Source: Pieris napi
Taxonomy: Eukaryota; Arthropoda; Insecta; Lepidoptera; Pieridae
Assembly (NCBI RefSeq): GCF_905475465.1
Contig: NC_062240.1
Location: forward strand, 635,001 to 699,000
DNA: 64,000 nt
Reading direction: 5' to 3'
Shown here: positions 34,363 to 46,400 of the stretch, in pieces
Position numbering within the stretch: position 1 is the stretch's first letter
How the letters are laid out: the number at the start of each line of letters is the position of its first letter
Program-made: the position numbers and the translations under genes
Notes under the pieces: generated by a model
What the model saw: only the letters and a program-made list of their open reading frames with translations
The model's database searches: none
Told to the model about the DNA's origin: nothing

Positions 34363-37300
34363 ATGATTTCAATTAACAGTGGTGATTCTAATTTAAATAA
34401 TGTTTTACATGGCTGGCTTCAGCTCGACAAGGTTTGTTATTTTTTATATGAATGGTGCTAATTTTTAAATTTATTAAACAGATTTTATATATAATATCTA
34501 TTTAATTATTTTAGAATTCTATTACACACCACGAAGTTCTTGAGGACATAGAGCATTGCAGATGGGATAAATTAAAGAAAACAATGTTAAGTAGACAGAA
34601 ATTCGGCACAGCTGGACTCCGTGGAAGAATGGGTGCTGGTTACATGTGCATGAATGATGTAGTTGTGTTACAAACAGCACAGGTGAAGCATATGAATATT
34701 ATTTATCCTGGTATTTAAGTATTAAACTTAAGATTGAACGAAATAAACTATTATATTTTTATGTAAGCTATATTGGATTATAAATAATTAAAACAAATAC
34801 ACTGAGCTACCTACGCTCATGAGTGGTTTAAGCTTATTAAGCTCTATCACAAGTTTATATTGACCTTTTATCCTGCAACTCATGAATAGTCAATAGTACA
34901 CTGAACCTTTTTTTGTTAATTTCAGGGACTTTGTTCTTATGTTAAAAAAGTTTGTACTCAAAGTCAACTAAGCAATGGTATTGTGGTAGGATTTGATGGC
35001 AGATATAATAGCAAAAGGTATTTATTTTTCTTAAATTTATGACGAAATTATTATCTTACTACACTAAGCATGTAAGTACATTTGATAAGGGATCTCAGAA
35101 ATAAAATGTTTAATACATGGGATGATAAAAAAGTACAACAAAAACAAGAAATTATAAATAATATATATTTTAGGTTTGCAGAATTAACAGCAAAAGTATT
35201 TATCTCATCATCAATACCAGTGCATCTATTTTCATTAGTGTGTCCTACACCTCTGGTTTCTTTTGCAACCATTCTCTATGGTGCCGCTGCTGGAGTTATG
35301 GTGACAGCGTCCCATAATCCCAAAGAGGACAATGGGTACAAAGTTTACTGGGGCAATGGGTCTCAAGTGATTTCACCACATGATGACAGTATTTTGGATG
35401 AAATTTTAAATTGTTTAGAGTGAGTAGTTAATTTTAATGCATTCTTGTACACTGCATGCTCTCACCTTGTAATAAATGTTGGCCTGAGTTAAGATAATAT
35501 CTCATTAACTCTTTTGTGTTTGCCCTTAATACAAGAATTTTTTTTAATAAAACATAAGTAAACAAAAGTACTATATAAAGAACTAGATTGGCTTTATTTG
35601 AGTTTCATGTCCATATAAGGAGTGTATTATAAATTTTGACTGGCAAGTTTAATTCTTAGCAGTTAATTCTAGGATTCCAGATGATCATTGGAATATTGAT
35701 GAGCTGAAAAATAATGAAATGGTCAAGAACTGTCAGGAGGAAGTCACCTCTAAGTACATGGAGTATATTCAAAGTAGTCTTCATAATGATGTACTGGAAC
35801 AGAATAAACAGGCTAACATATCTACTGTGTATAGCGCAATGCATGGAGTTGGCTATGAGTTTATCTTGAAGGCTTTTGCTGCTGCCAATCTAAAGGTAGA
35901 CTATTGAAAGGCGATTATTTTTGTCTTATATGAATTGATAAAAAATATCACTGAGTAAAATATTTATTTATTTACACTTTGTTACCTTATAACATACATA
36001 ATATAACATAAGACTTATGTTATAAGTTATTAACCAACGGGCGGCCTTATCCCTAACAAGCTATTTCTTCCAGGCAACCCTATAGAACCAATATCGTACA
36101 ATAAAAAAGAAACACCTACAGAGGGTAAAGTACAAGAAGTGCATAAATAATTTACAAAAAAATACTCAAAATAACATATAACACTGCCTTTAACTAAAAT
36201 AAAGAAAAAATAAATACACAATAATATCTAAATACTAGATTTTCTTTCGTTCTGTGTCTTCTTATCCATTTCATAAGAGACCTTACATGGCCTCGCTTTT
36301 ATTCGACTTTGAAAAACTTTTACAACCTATATTTATGACATATTCCAGGCTCCTCTAAGTGTAAAAGATCAACAAGATCCCAACCCTGACTTTCCGACTG
36401 TGGTCTTCCCAAACCCTGAAGAAAAACAATGTCTCGAGATGAGTAAAGCTTTAGCGGAACAGAATGAGGTTCAACTCGTACTAGTCAATGATCCCGATGC
36501 AGATAGACTGGCCGTGGCTGAATATAACATTGAGTGAGGGCCTTATTTTTTATTTATTAATCCAAATTCATGTTTTTTAGGCAAAAATCTTTTTATATTT
36601 TCATACAATTGTCTAAAATTCATATATCCTTGTAGTACAAAATCATGGAAAGTTTTCTCCGGCAATGAAATGGGCTCTCTTCTGGGATGGTGGATATTGA
36701 AACAGCATTTAATCCGAGCTGAATCTGACGAATCCGGTGCCAGTGAACCAGTGTATCTGTTGGCCAGTTTTGTCAGTTCAAAGATGTTGGCGGCTGTCTC
36801 GAGGGGCAAAGGGCTTTTTGTTGAGACCCTCACTGGGTTTAAATGGATGGGTGAGACATTTTCATTATTTCGCAAATTGTAAATTTAATTATTTTTATCA
36901 GAGAATAAAGACAGGATTTCTGGTCTAATATTGTTGTTTATCAATCATGCAAAAACTCATAAGTTAATTTTACAAATTCGAATTTTTATTTCATACTGTT
37001 CATACCATCTTTTGAAAATGTAGCAGTACTAACATTTCAAAATAATTAATCAGTGGCGCTACAACCTTTTTAGGTCTGGACCTCAGATTTCTGAATCTGT
37101 TTCATGATTTCAATCTAATAGGCAGGTAGGTGATCAGGCTCCAGTGCCTGACACACGCCGTCGACTTTTTCGTCTAAGACATGTCTGTTTCCTCACGATG
37201 TTTTCCTTCACCGTTCGAGCAAATATTAAATGCGCACATAGAAAGTCCATTGGGGCACAGCCGGGGATCGAACCTACGACCTCAGGTAATAGAGTCGCAC

Positions 37301-39919
37301 GCTGAAGCCACTAGGCCAACATTTAAAAAAAAATGTATATTACAGGCAACGCAACATTACTCTTGAAGAAGGAAGGCAAAGTCCCAATATTCGCGTTCGA
37401 AGAGGCCATTGGGTACATGTGCAGTCCCACTGTCCCAGATAAGGATGGGGTTTCGGCTGCTGTTCAGGTACACATCCTTTCTTTGATTTTCTTATTTAAT
37501 TATTACGTTAACAGTAATTATTTACTTTTTATATACACATATTACCCACACATTGTCTATGTTTGAAAACGAAATGCATTTTCTAAGATTCCTACAAAAA
37601 ATTCATACGTTTAGCTTTGCTTACTTTTGTTGACGAGGGGGGGTGGGGGAGGGGGAAATAAATTATAAGGAATAAGTCCATTATTTCCCAGGATTCCAAC
37701 TGATACCATAGGATTGGGGTCTCACCGTCTACTGGGTTCTATTCCAGGTGGCATCGCTGGCTTCTCACCTCTACTCTCGAGGGTCGAGTCTTCAAAATCA
37801 ACTACAAGTGTTGTACCGTGACTTCGGCTATCACGTCTCGTACAACGGGTACTTTCTTTTCAACGAACCGACCGTCGTGCAGAAGATATTTCTTCGCATA
37901 AGGAATTTTCACGGAAAAGGAATTGTGAGTTATAAGTATTACATTGAATTAAAACAATGATTAAGTAGAAAAAGACCAAACGGACACAGAAATATGTCCG
38001 ATTGATTCCTTAATGTTTCGAAATTAACCAATTTATAAGTTATATTCTGGTTTTATTTAAAAACAATCAAACTTTTTTTTATAATTATTTTTTTTGATGC
38101 AACAAATTAGGTCTTATAATTTGTTAGACCAATTTATAAGATATGCGTAAGAATAAGTATATTTATGTAATTATAAAATTATTATACTGAAAATGATAAA
38201 CTTTCTTTTTCAGTACCCAAAAACAGTGGGTCCGTGCGAAGTGGTGTTCGTAAATGATTTTACGGCCGGAGTCAAGATTCCTGAAGGAAGCGACACGGAA
38301 GGCGAACTGAGTAAGTTCAACGTTCGAAACCTTTATTTAAAAAAAAAACTGTCTATATTCCGATTTTTTATTCCGTAAAATTCTGACATTTCATAAATTT
38401 TGCTACTAAAAAAGTTCTCCACCGAAAAAGGGACAAATTTGACCCATTTGAGGACAATAAAATAAAATGCTACGTATTTTTTATGTTTTACCTACAAAAA
38501 GGTAAATATTTACTTATTCAAGTGGCGTAACACAAAAATAACAAATATTTCACGAACAATATATCGAATTAAGTTTAATTACTTTATTTTATTATTTAGC
38601 TGGCATCACTGCCTACTAATTCCAGGTTTAGTAAACTTTTTTAATAAAACAAAATGTTATCTTAACTTTTGCGTTTTTTACTGTTTGTGATTAAAAGGGA
38701 CGTAATTATCGCCGTAATGTGGAGCACCGCACTTAATAAAATGGATACATTCACTAACAAATAAAATGTATGTATAGACTCAGATGATCGTATAGAAATT
38801 GATGTGCTCGGCCAAAAAGGTTTGCCATCTCTGACATGTCAAAAAATGTATAGCTGTCAGAATTCTACGGAATGAAAAATCGTTTAACCTTTTTCGTTTT
38901 GAAAGCAATTAATAATTACTTTTCTACCACTGGTTAATCCTTTCCAGAAATCTCTGGAACCGGCCTGGACCAGAAGTACACGAGCGGGGAAATGATAACG
39001 TTCCGTTGCTCGAACGGGCTCAGCGTGACGGTGCGCACGAGTGGGACCGAACCGAAGCTCAAGTACTACACGGAACTCGTCTGCCAGGCCGATACTATTT
39101 GGTGAGCCTTTACCTGTTTAGGTCTTGGCCTCAGATTGCATTTTAATTCATTAAGAATATGTAGATTTTTGAAGTTATACTTCTTTAGGCGCGTTATGAA
39201 AAATTGATGAGAGTGAAATTTTACGATTGCGCGCGCACCGTGACACAAAGTTGTCAGTGTGATCATAGCGTGCGCGAGCGAGATGGGAATAAGACAATCT
39301 ACAAGTAAAAAGAAATAGAATATGCGTGAAGTTAGCAAAGAATTTTGAATGACCATAATGACATTTACCTTTTAAACAAATAAAGGAGTTTTAATTATTT
39401 TTTCAAAGAAATTTAGCAATGTTTTTTCACAAAGATAGGTCTTTGTGTTACTTAGTTAAAAGGTTATGAAACATACTAAGTTATTAAATTGAATGAATAA
39501 TATAATAAAATAATAAATAATAATAATAATTGTTATTAATATTAATTAATAATTGAATAATATACTAAATATTAAATATTATTAAATTGTTTACGTTAAA
39601 TATTAATTATTAATTAATTATATTTAAAAAAAATAAAGAAAGCCAAAGAAGTATAACTTCTTACGCGCATACATAAGTACACGCAACCTTTTTTTTTTTT
39701 TTTAATTTGGGCACACCAGATTCACGATATTTTCCATCAATGTAAAATACTGTTAAAAAATACTTTTTAAGTTATGTTGGAAGTTTTACACTGAGGACTG
39801 TTGATTTAAGATTTTATACTTTCAGCGCTCAAGAGGCGAAGAAAATGGAGCTTGAGACCATGGTCAAGGAGTTTATCGAAGAATTAATTCAGCCCAAAGA
39901 AAATGGACTTACTGGTTAA
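34363..39919 (+). CDS. Pgm2: Phosphoglucomutase-2 / phosphopentomutase
   Basis: Twelve exons: 34363-34431, 34515-34682, 34926-35017, 35174-35419, 35673-35895, 36349-36533, 36636-36850, 37346-37467, 37748-37924, 38214-38310, 38948-39101 and 39826-39919. Phases agree at all junctions and give 613 residues, the family length. PGM2 enzymes convert ribose-1-P or deoxyribose-1-P and glucose-1-P to the 5- or 6-phosphates in the cytosol, linking nucleoside salvage to the pentose phosphate pathway and glycolysis. Landmarks in order are KFGTAGLRGRMGAG near 65-78, the catalytic serine in TASHNP (S156), the metal site DPDADR, the sugar-recognition FEEAIGYM and the phosphate-binding RTSGTEPK. All key residues are present. 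Intron 7 carries a SINE. The gene converges on the phosphodiesterase gene. Confidence 0.95.
37051..37320 (-). repeat. Well-preserved tRNA-derived SINE in Pgm2 intron
   Basis: Read on the minus strand it starts GTTGGCCTAGTGGCTTCAGC, with an A box TGGCCTAGTGG, and has the B box GGTTCGATCCC about 45 bases later. These are RNA polymerase III promoter boxes. Then come CCAATGGACTTTCTATGTGC and GAGGAAACAGACATGTC, ending CAGCGCCACTG complement. It is the best copy in the window; others are at 19845, 28043, 29598, 29832 and 42244. Confidence 0.85.
37637..37655. repeat. G-rich tract
   Basis: Three G-runs of at least five bases occur in 19 bases within a Pgm2 intron, between exons 8 and 9. It could fold into a G-quadruplex only with bulges or by splitting the longest run. 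It may be simple-sequence expansion. Confidence 0.5.
39168..39310. repeat. Old repeat fragment in last Pgm2 intron
   Basis: It starts GAAGTTATACTTCTTTAGG and includes GATTGCGCGCGCACCGTGAC and GAGCGAGATGGGAATAAGAC. The motif AAAGAAGTATAACTTC recurs near 39650 and, diverged, near 12899. It is a dispersed repeat of unknown class, probably a DNA-transposon remnant. Confidence 0.45.
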
Positions 39920-40043
39920 CTTTCATTGTAATTAAAAATATCATTCCATTATCTAAGTAACCGACATTAGCTGTGATAGATTCTCTCTATTCGCGTTAAC
40001 ATTTGTGATAATATCCAAAGTATACCTTTAGGTACATTTATTA

Positions 40044-40049
40044 AATAAA
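40044..40049 (+). terminator. Candidate Pgm2 polyadenylation signal
   Basis: AATAAA 125 bases after the Pgm2 stop, followed by a T-rich stretch. It is the first clear hexamer downstream of the stop. Confidence 0.5.
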
Positions 40050-40334
40050 TATTTTAAATTAACTTGTTTTATTTATTAAACAATATCCCTTTCTATTTTA
40101 GTGTAATAATTAGATTTTTACAATAAATATTATATTATGTACTATCTTGAGGTTTGATAGGCATTGGTAAGACATAAGTAAACCTGGCATTAAAAAACAT
40201 TGCGCCTGACGTGAAATTCACGCAATTACGTAACACCACCTAATGCGGCTGACCCTGTTGGCGACTTCTGGTGTAAATAAAATCTTAATCGGCACCCAAA
40301 ATAAACGTATTCTGATATTTTTCTTTAGATTATT

Positions 40335-40340
40335 TTTATT
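40335..40340 (-). terminator. Candidate PDE gene polyadenylation signal
   Basis: TTTATT on the plus strand is AATAAA on the minus strand, 108 bases after the phosphodiesterase stop at 40448. The 3' ends of this gene and Pgm2 lie close together in convergent orientation. Confidence 0.45.
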
Positions 40341-40447
40341 ACGATTAACGGCGATTACGGGAGACAAAAAATATAAATACATAATGTAATAATTTAATTC
40401 CAAACAATATAATTGACACAAACAATAACTATCAAAATAAAGATATA

Positions 40448-43400
40448 TTAATCTCCCTCCTGTTCAGCTTCCAACCGCTGTCTTTCTTTCTCTTTGAGGT
40501 TCTGTTCTATCAAGTTGTCCAATTCGGGACTCAGGAGGACCGAGAGGCCAGCTGTTATGGGAACCTTAAAAATGATTCTTTAATCGCATAAAATTGAATT
40601 TACGGTTACTAGTTCGAAAACTCAGTCAGTAGCTGAATCAATTTATTACAAGTATTAAAGCACTCGCGGTTGCCTTCTTAATGTTATCAGGCGCAAACTA
40701 TTAGAAACAAAAGAGCACAGATTCCATTGTATTAAAATTGATATTGTTATTTGGGGTTGAATTAAGTTCTTCAATAAGTAAATGAAAACGATAAGTATAG
40801 TATGTAAGAATTTTATAGGCTGGTTTGCTCCTCACTAGTAAGTAATGGTAGTAGAAGGTCATCTATGGAACTACTGCTTTTTAAAAGTTGTTACCTCTGC
40901 AAAAATAGGAATAGCTGCGTCCCACCTCTCAATGTGGTTCTCGATAATTTTTAAGCAAGGGCTTGCCTTCGGGATTATTCGGCCAACTATTCTGTTCACA
41001 AGAATATTCATACAAAAAATTAAATAATTATACCAATACCAATCAAGTATCATTAAATCCGTGACTACTCACTCAAATAATGGCACACACGTTGTATTCA
41101 AGAACTGAATCTCAAGGTCTGGAATAAAGCACTTCTCCCTGTCCATGATATTCGGAGGCAGATCACCTCTACTCTTCTCTAATTCTCCTTGCTTAAAGAA
41201 TTCGCTGAGTACTGCCGCCTACGAAACAGCTGCTTTAAGGCCGATTTACATTATCTTAGTGTTTAGGAGAGTGCTTTAGGATAGTACTTTAGTTTAAACA
41301 TGTAAACGCTACTTGCTTTAGTACGGTTCTACTTGACTTTCAAGTTGAATCAAAATAGAATCGCTTTTTATTTTTGTTTCAAGTGATACCCCTCCCGCGC
41401 AAGCCCCGAAATCTTCCCTCGTTGTGTGTAAACACGTAATTTAGTAAAACCTTTAGGAGAGTGCACAAGTGCCGTGAAACGCGTGCGTGTTTTTTTGATT
41501 TTTAAAGATGGCTAAATGGTCGGAAGATACAAGTTACAACTATCAAATTTGTGTCTGAATATGTTGTTCACGAATGTTTGTGGTCTGTGGAACGTTAAAA
41601 ACAATTTATACAGAAACAAACAGGCTAGGCATTCGGCATACACTGCCCTAAAAGAAGCTATTTTATTTATTATTCATATTTAGTTTATTTATTTCGAATA
41701 AAATCTCGTCTTCTATTTGTTCCATAACTACGGTTAGTATTTTGCGTAGAATAGTGCGTGTTACCAAGTACATGAAAACGCTACTTGCTTTAGTAAACGC
41801 TACGCTAAAGAACTTGCCTTTCAAGTTGTACTAAAGTACTCTCCTAAACACTAAGATAATGTAAATCGGCCTTTAAGCACAGTACAATGAAGATTGTTTC
41901 GTAATGACTTTGAATACTCATTTTCGTGCGGCTTTATTGATTTGGGTTGAGAATTTTACAACAAAATATGAAGTAATTTTGTTAAGGCTACTAGTGAATT
42001 TTGACTGTGCGAATGAAACATTTTATGAACATAAGTTGTCTTCAAGCGTAAGATGCTGCAACCAATCTTCAGTCACCAAAAACAATTGCAAAGAAGCAAT
42101 ATATTAAATTTTTAAATTGTCGATTCGATTTAATGTTTGTATTTCTTGTCATTGATGCACATGTATTGAGTTATATATATGTTTTAGGAATAGTTATAAA
42201 TTGAGCGTTACACGTTTAATAGCAAATGTAAAAATAAATAAATCAGTGGCGCTACAACCTCTTTAGCCTCAGATTACCGAATCCGTTTCATGATCATTTT
42301 TAAATCTAATAGGCAAGTAGGTGATCAGCCTCCAGTGCCTGACACACGCCGTCGATTTTTTTGGTCTAAGACATGTCAGTTTCCTCACGATATTTTCCTT
42401 CACCGTTCGAGCAAATGTTAAATGCGCACATAGAATGAAAGTCCATTGGTGCACAGCCGGGGATCGAACCTACGACCTCAGACAAGACACTATGGGAAAG
42501 TACCAGACGTACAATTTTTAACTATTATGTAAAATAAAAGCGACAATTATAAAGAACTATATGATAAGCGTGAACAATAAAAACTAACAGCGGTCTTCTT
42601 CACACATCCCCAGTCTTTGAGTTGGTCACTGAGGTCGGCTGCGTTCATTAGCAACGACTGCAGAGCTGTGGTATGACCGCGATTACCCTTTTGGAAGTCA
42701 TACGATATTGCACGGAATTCGTTGAGATTCCTACAAATTATGCTTAAAATAAACATATGAAACTCTTGGGGGAATGAGGCCGGCGTAGAGATGCGAACCA
42801 CTGTACTTATTATTTACTACGCGTCTTTTTATTTATTCACACAAGTTATTTACTTTAAATTTTCTCATCTATCATAACAGTGGAACTATAATGACGTAAC
42901 AACATAACAAAAAACGTAACTAATTTTAATGCTTCAATTTATTGTAATGACATTCCTAGATTATATATGATTTAAAGGCCGGAAACGCACTCGCGAGCAC
43001 TCTGACACTGAGTGTCCACGGGCGGCGGTATCACTTAGCATCAGATGAGCCTCCTATCCGTTTCAATCATAAAAACATACATAAATGCGATGATCGACAA
43101 GAATTGGGAGTTAACTATGTTTTTACAATATCTTATCATTTAACCAGGTTTAACAAAAGGGTTTATAAATTAATCTACACACAAAAAAAATCTGTAGCCT
43201 TCGTGATCAAAGAAATGTATATGCACTAAAGGTTCAAATCGTTTACTTGAAATAGTTAGCCAAATCCGTCGCCAGAACATAATCCCGTAACGTCATAATG
43301 GCTCTGTCGTAATCCCGTCTCGGGAGCGTCTCCAAAATATCGCATCCCTCCGTGTTGAGCACACACATCGCTTGTGCGAGGTGATGTCGCTCCATTACGC

Positions 43401-46400
43401 TACCTTCACTCGAGTATAGCGCTGCTAGAGTCGTCTCTGAAATATTTGAGATGAGAGGAACCAATTTGACAAATGAAAGGAATTAGGCGACCCCAGTATT
43501 ATTATAAAAGGTACTGTACGAGCCAAGGCTGTACATTTTCCTTACTCAGGCTTTCTTAATTTTATAAGCGTGGCGATTTCCTAAATCGTCGGAGTTATGC
43601 CCCGAAAGTATAGCCAGACGTAGGCACTCTCTTCAACAGTCTCATTGCATTCATTCATTAGCAATTAACATTTCATTATTTCGCTTATATTCTATTATTG
43701 TATGCGAGTAGTTAATATAGAGTAAAAATAAAATCCTATATTATTTAAAGCACCCCGGTAACCCAAGTACCGTACAGGACTTTGTTGGAAAATTATCATA
43801 TATTGCTTGCCTATATTCCATGATACCAACAAAATAGTGATAAAAATGCATAAAAATCTGTTTAGTAATTTTAGAGACACACAGAAACAACCGGGAATCT
43901 TAATTAGATAAGGATTTCACAAGCGACTTTCTTCTAGATCTTTGGAACACATCAAAATTGATTGATTCTCGGACTTCTCCCTACGAATATTTTTTATAGT
44001 GTCAGACTCGTTGTTATACAGGGTGTCCCAAAAGTCGACGTCAAGTCGAAATTTTCTCATAGGTAATGCCACACCAGTTATCAGAAAAAAAAAAAAAAAT
44101 TAAGTCATGTATTTTTGAAGTTATGGAAATTTTCCTTTTATTCCAGAAAATGTACACCATGTGACAGTTTTTTCATTCCCGTTGTTACAAATATTTACTT
44201 TTGCCAATTTTTTTTCTTTTACGTCATCCCGAATAGTGCTTTATGTAACCTATGATCCTAAACCCTGTGCCGATCACTCCAACTTGTAGGAAAATGTCAT
44301 TTTATACCGTACCAAGTTTTCAAAATTAATTTTTCGCACTAGTTCAACTGATCGTCCTGAAAAAAAATGTACTACTCCAGTTTGGCAAGCAGCTTTAAAA
44401 GTTTGCGCATTTAATAAGGATTCTAACGTGGTATAACACTTACTTCATTATTTCTTAGATCGGTCATAAAACTATTCTAGTGTACCCAAAGCGTTCCTTA
44501 TAACCACAGCGTGGTTTAAATAAGATGGCGTAAAGTGTGAGCGAGACAGATAGTGACGCTACTTATTGCTATTGACACACGCACTACAGGTCAGTACGCA
44601 ACGCTCCTTCGTTTACTACGCATCTTTTCGTATTCGCTGGTGTTATTTTGTGTTCTAACTTCTTTGGCTTCGTTTACGGACTTGTTTGCTTGTTATTTGG
44701 ATTTTACATTTGTGGTCTACGACGACCTTTACTTTTCCCTGGACTTACGTGTTATTGTGTATTTGTACCATACCATGGCTACGTACACTACACAGGAATA
44801 TGCTAACATGCACCTCATTTATGGGGAATGTTTATGTAATGCCAGTGAAGCCGCTAGACGGTATCGCGAGAGATACCCTAATGCAGATCGCTATCCGGAT
44901 CACAGAGTTTTTACCAATGTGCACCGTCTACTGTTCTCTGAGGGCCGACTGCCAAACCAAGTGCACGGTGAAGGTAGAATTTCACAACCCTACGAGGCAG
45001 TTGTCCTTCAAGCAGTTGATGAGGACCCAAGTTGTTCGGTACGTGGAATTGAGGCCAGCACAGGTGTGCCCAAAAGTACAGCTCACCGAATACTACTAAA
45101 AAAGCGGAAGCAGTAGAATTTGTGAATAATGGACGATTTGCCCGCTTCATTTCACGATCTTTTTTAAGGAGATGTCGAGCCTGTATTGCAGCTGAAGGAC
45201 GGCAATTTGAACATCTTCTATAAAAAAAGTAATAAATCTAATCATAAAAAAGAAACTGTCTATTTTACTTATTTGCGTCCGTATGTCATAAGCGTCACTA
45301 TCTGTCTCGCTCACATTTTATGGAATGTCTCTCTCCATCTTATTTAAACCACGCTGTGGTCATTAGGAACGTTTTGGGTGCGCTAGAATCATTTGTTGTA
45401 ATTTCAAAGAGATTGTTAAAAACAGACTTTGTTTAACAAAAAAAAATCTTATGGCCGGCTTAAGAAATATTGGACTCAGTGTTATACCACTGTAGAATCC
45501 TTATTAAATGCGCTAACTTTTAAAGCTACTTGCCACATAGTTTAGGATCATAGGTTACATAAAACACTATTCGGGATGACGTAAGTGAAAAAAATTGGCA
45601 AAAAGTAAATATTTGTAACAACAGGAATGAAAAAACTGTCACATGGTGTACATTTTCTGAAATAAAAGGAAAATATCCATAACTTCAAAAATATGTACAT
45701 GACTTATTTTTTTTTTTTTTTTTCTGATAACTGGTGTGGCATTACCTATGAGAAAATTTCGACTTGACGTCGACTTTTGGGACACCCTGTATATCGCGCA
45801 GCCCGGACATTCAACGACCACTATTTATCCCTCGACTTGTTTTATCGCGGAATATGCTTAAAAAGAGTATGTATCAAGAATATCCATAGCGCTAAATCAT
45901 CTGCATCATGAGCACGCCCCACATACAAACTTTCACTTTCATTACACAACACAGCCGAATATACTTATTTAATATTTTTAATAGATTTTTTTTTCATAAA
46001 TGTTTACCAATTAGAATAATTTATACATATAATTATATTAGATAGGTGACAATTTAGTAACTGAGACCAAAATTTCCTACAGGCAATTTAATCTAAAAAT
46101 AATGGCAAACGTGTTAATGTATATATATAACAATAACAAAGGTGTGACGGCTGTTCATGACCTCAGGTGCCTTTCTAGAATTAATTTCGTTACGTGTTGT
46201 TGATGTCTAAATATGAAAATATTTCTTCGTAATAGACAGTGGCTGTTGCGTTATAAAGAATGAATTAATGTATGGGTTTTGTGTTAAACCAACCAAATCA
46301 ACAACCAAATATATCCTTTAGTCCTTAGGGACTTTTCGTTATATTGAATGACGTAAGTATTTCATCTTTAGCTATATGTTAAGTATAATTGTTTTTAGTT

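Noticed and set aside
37051..37320. A genuine tRNA gene, from A and B boxes
   Set aside because: No tRNA cloverleaf or anticodon arm is present, and the boxes lead a SINE body repeated elsewhere in the window.
41238..41872. piggyBac-type TTAA target
   Set aside because: TTAA can be read on one side only if the ends are made unequal. TTA with symmetric AGGCC ends fits two of the three copies.
43243..43464. Minus ORF 43243-43464 as a separate short protein
   Set aside because: It is an exon of the phosphodiesterase; codons beyond the GT and AG are intron.
44686..45150. Other frames across the mariner-like transposase, both strands
   Set aside because: They overlap the frame that contains the recognisable HTH motifs and have no domain of their own.
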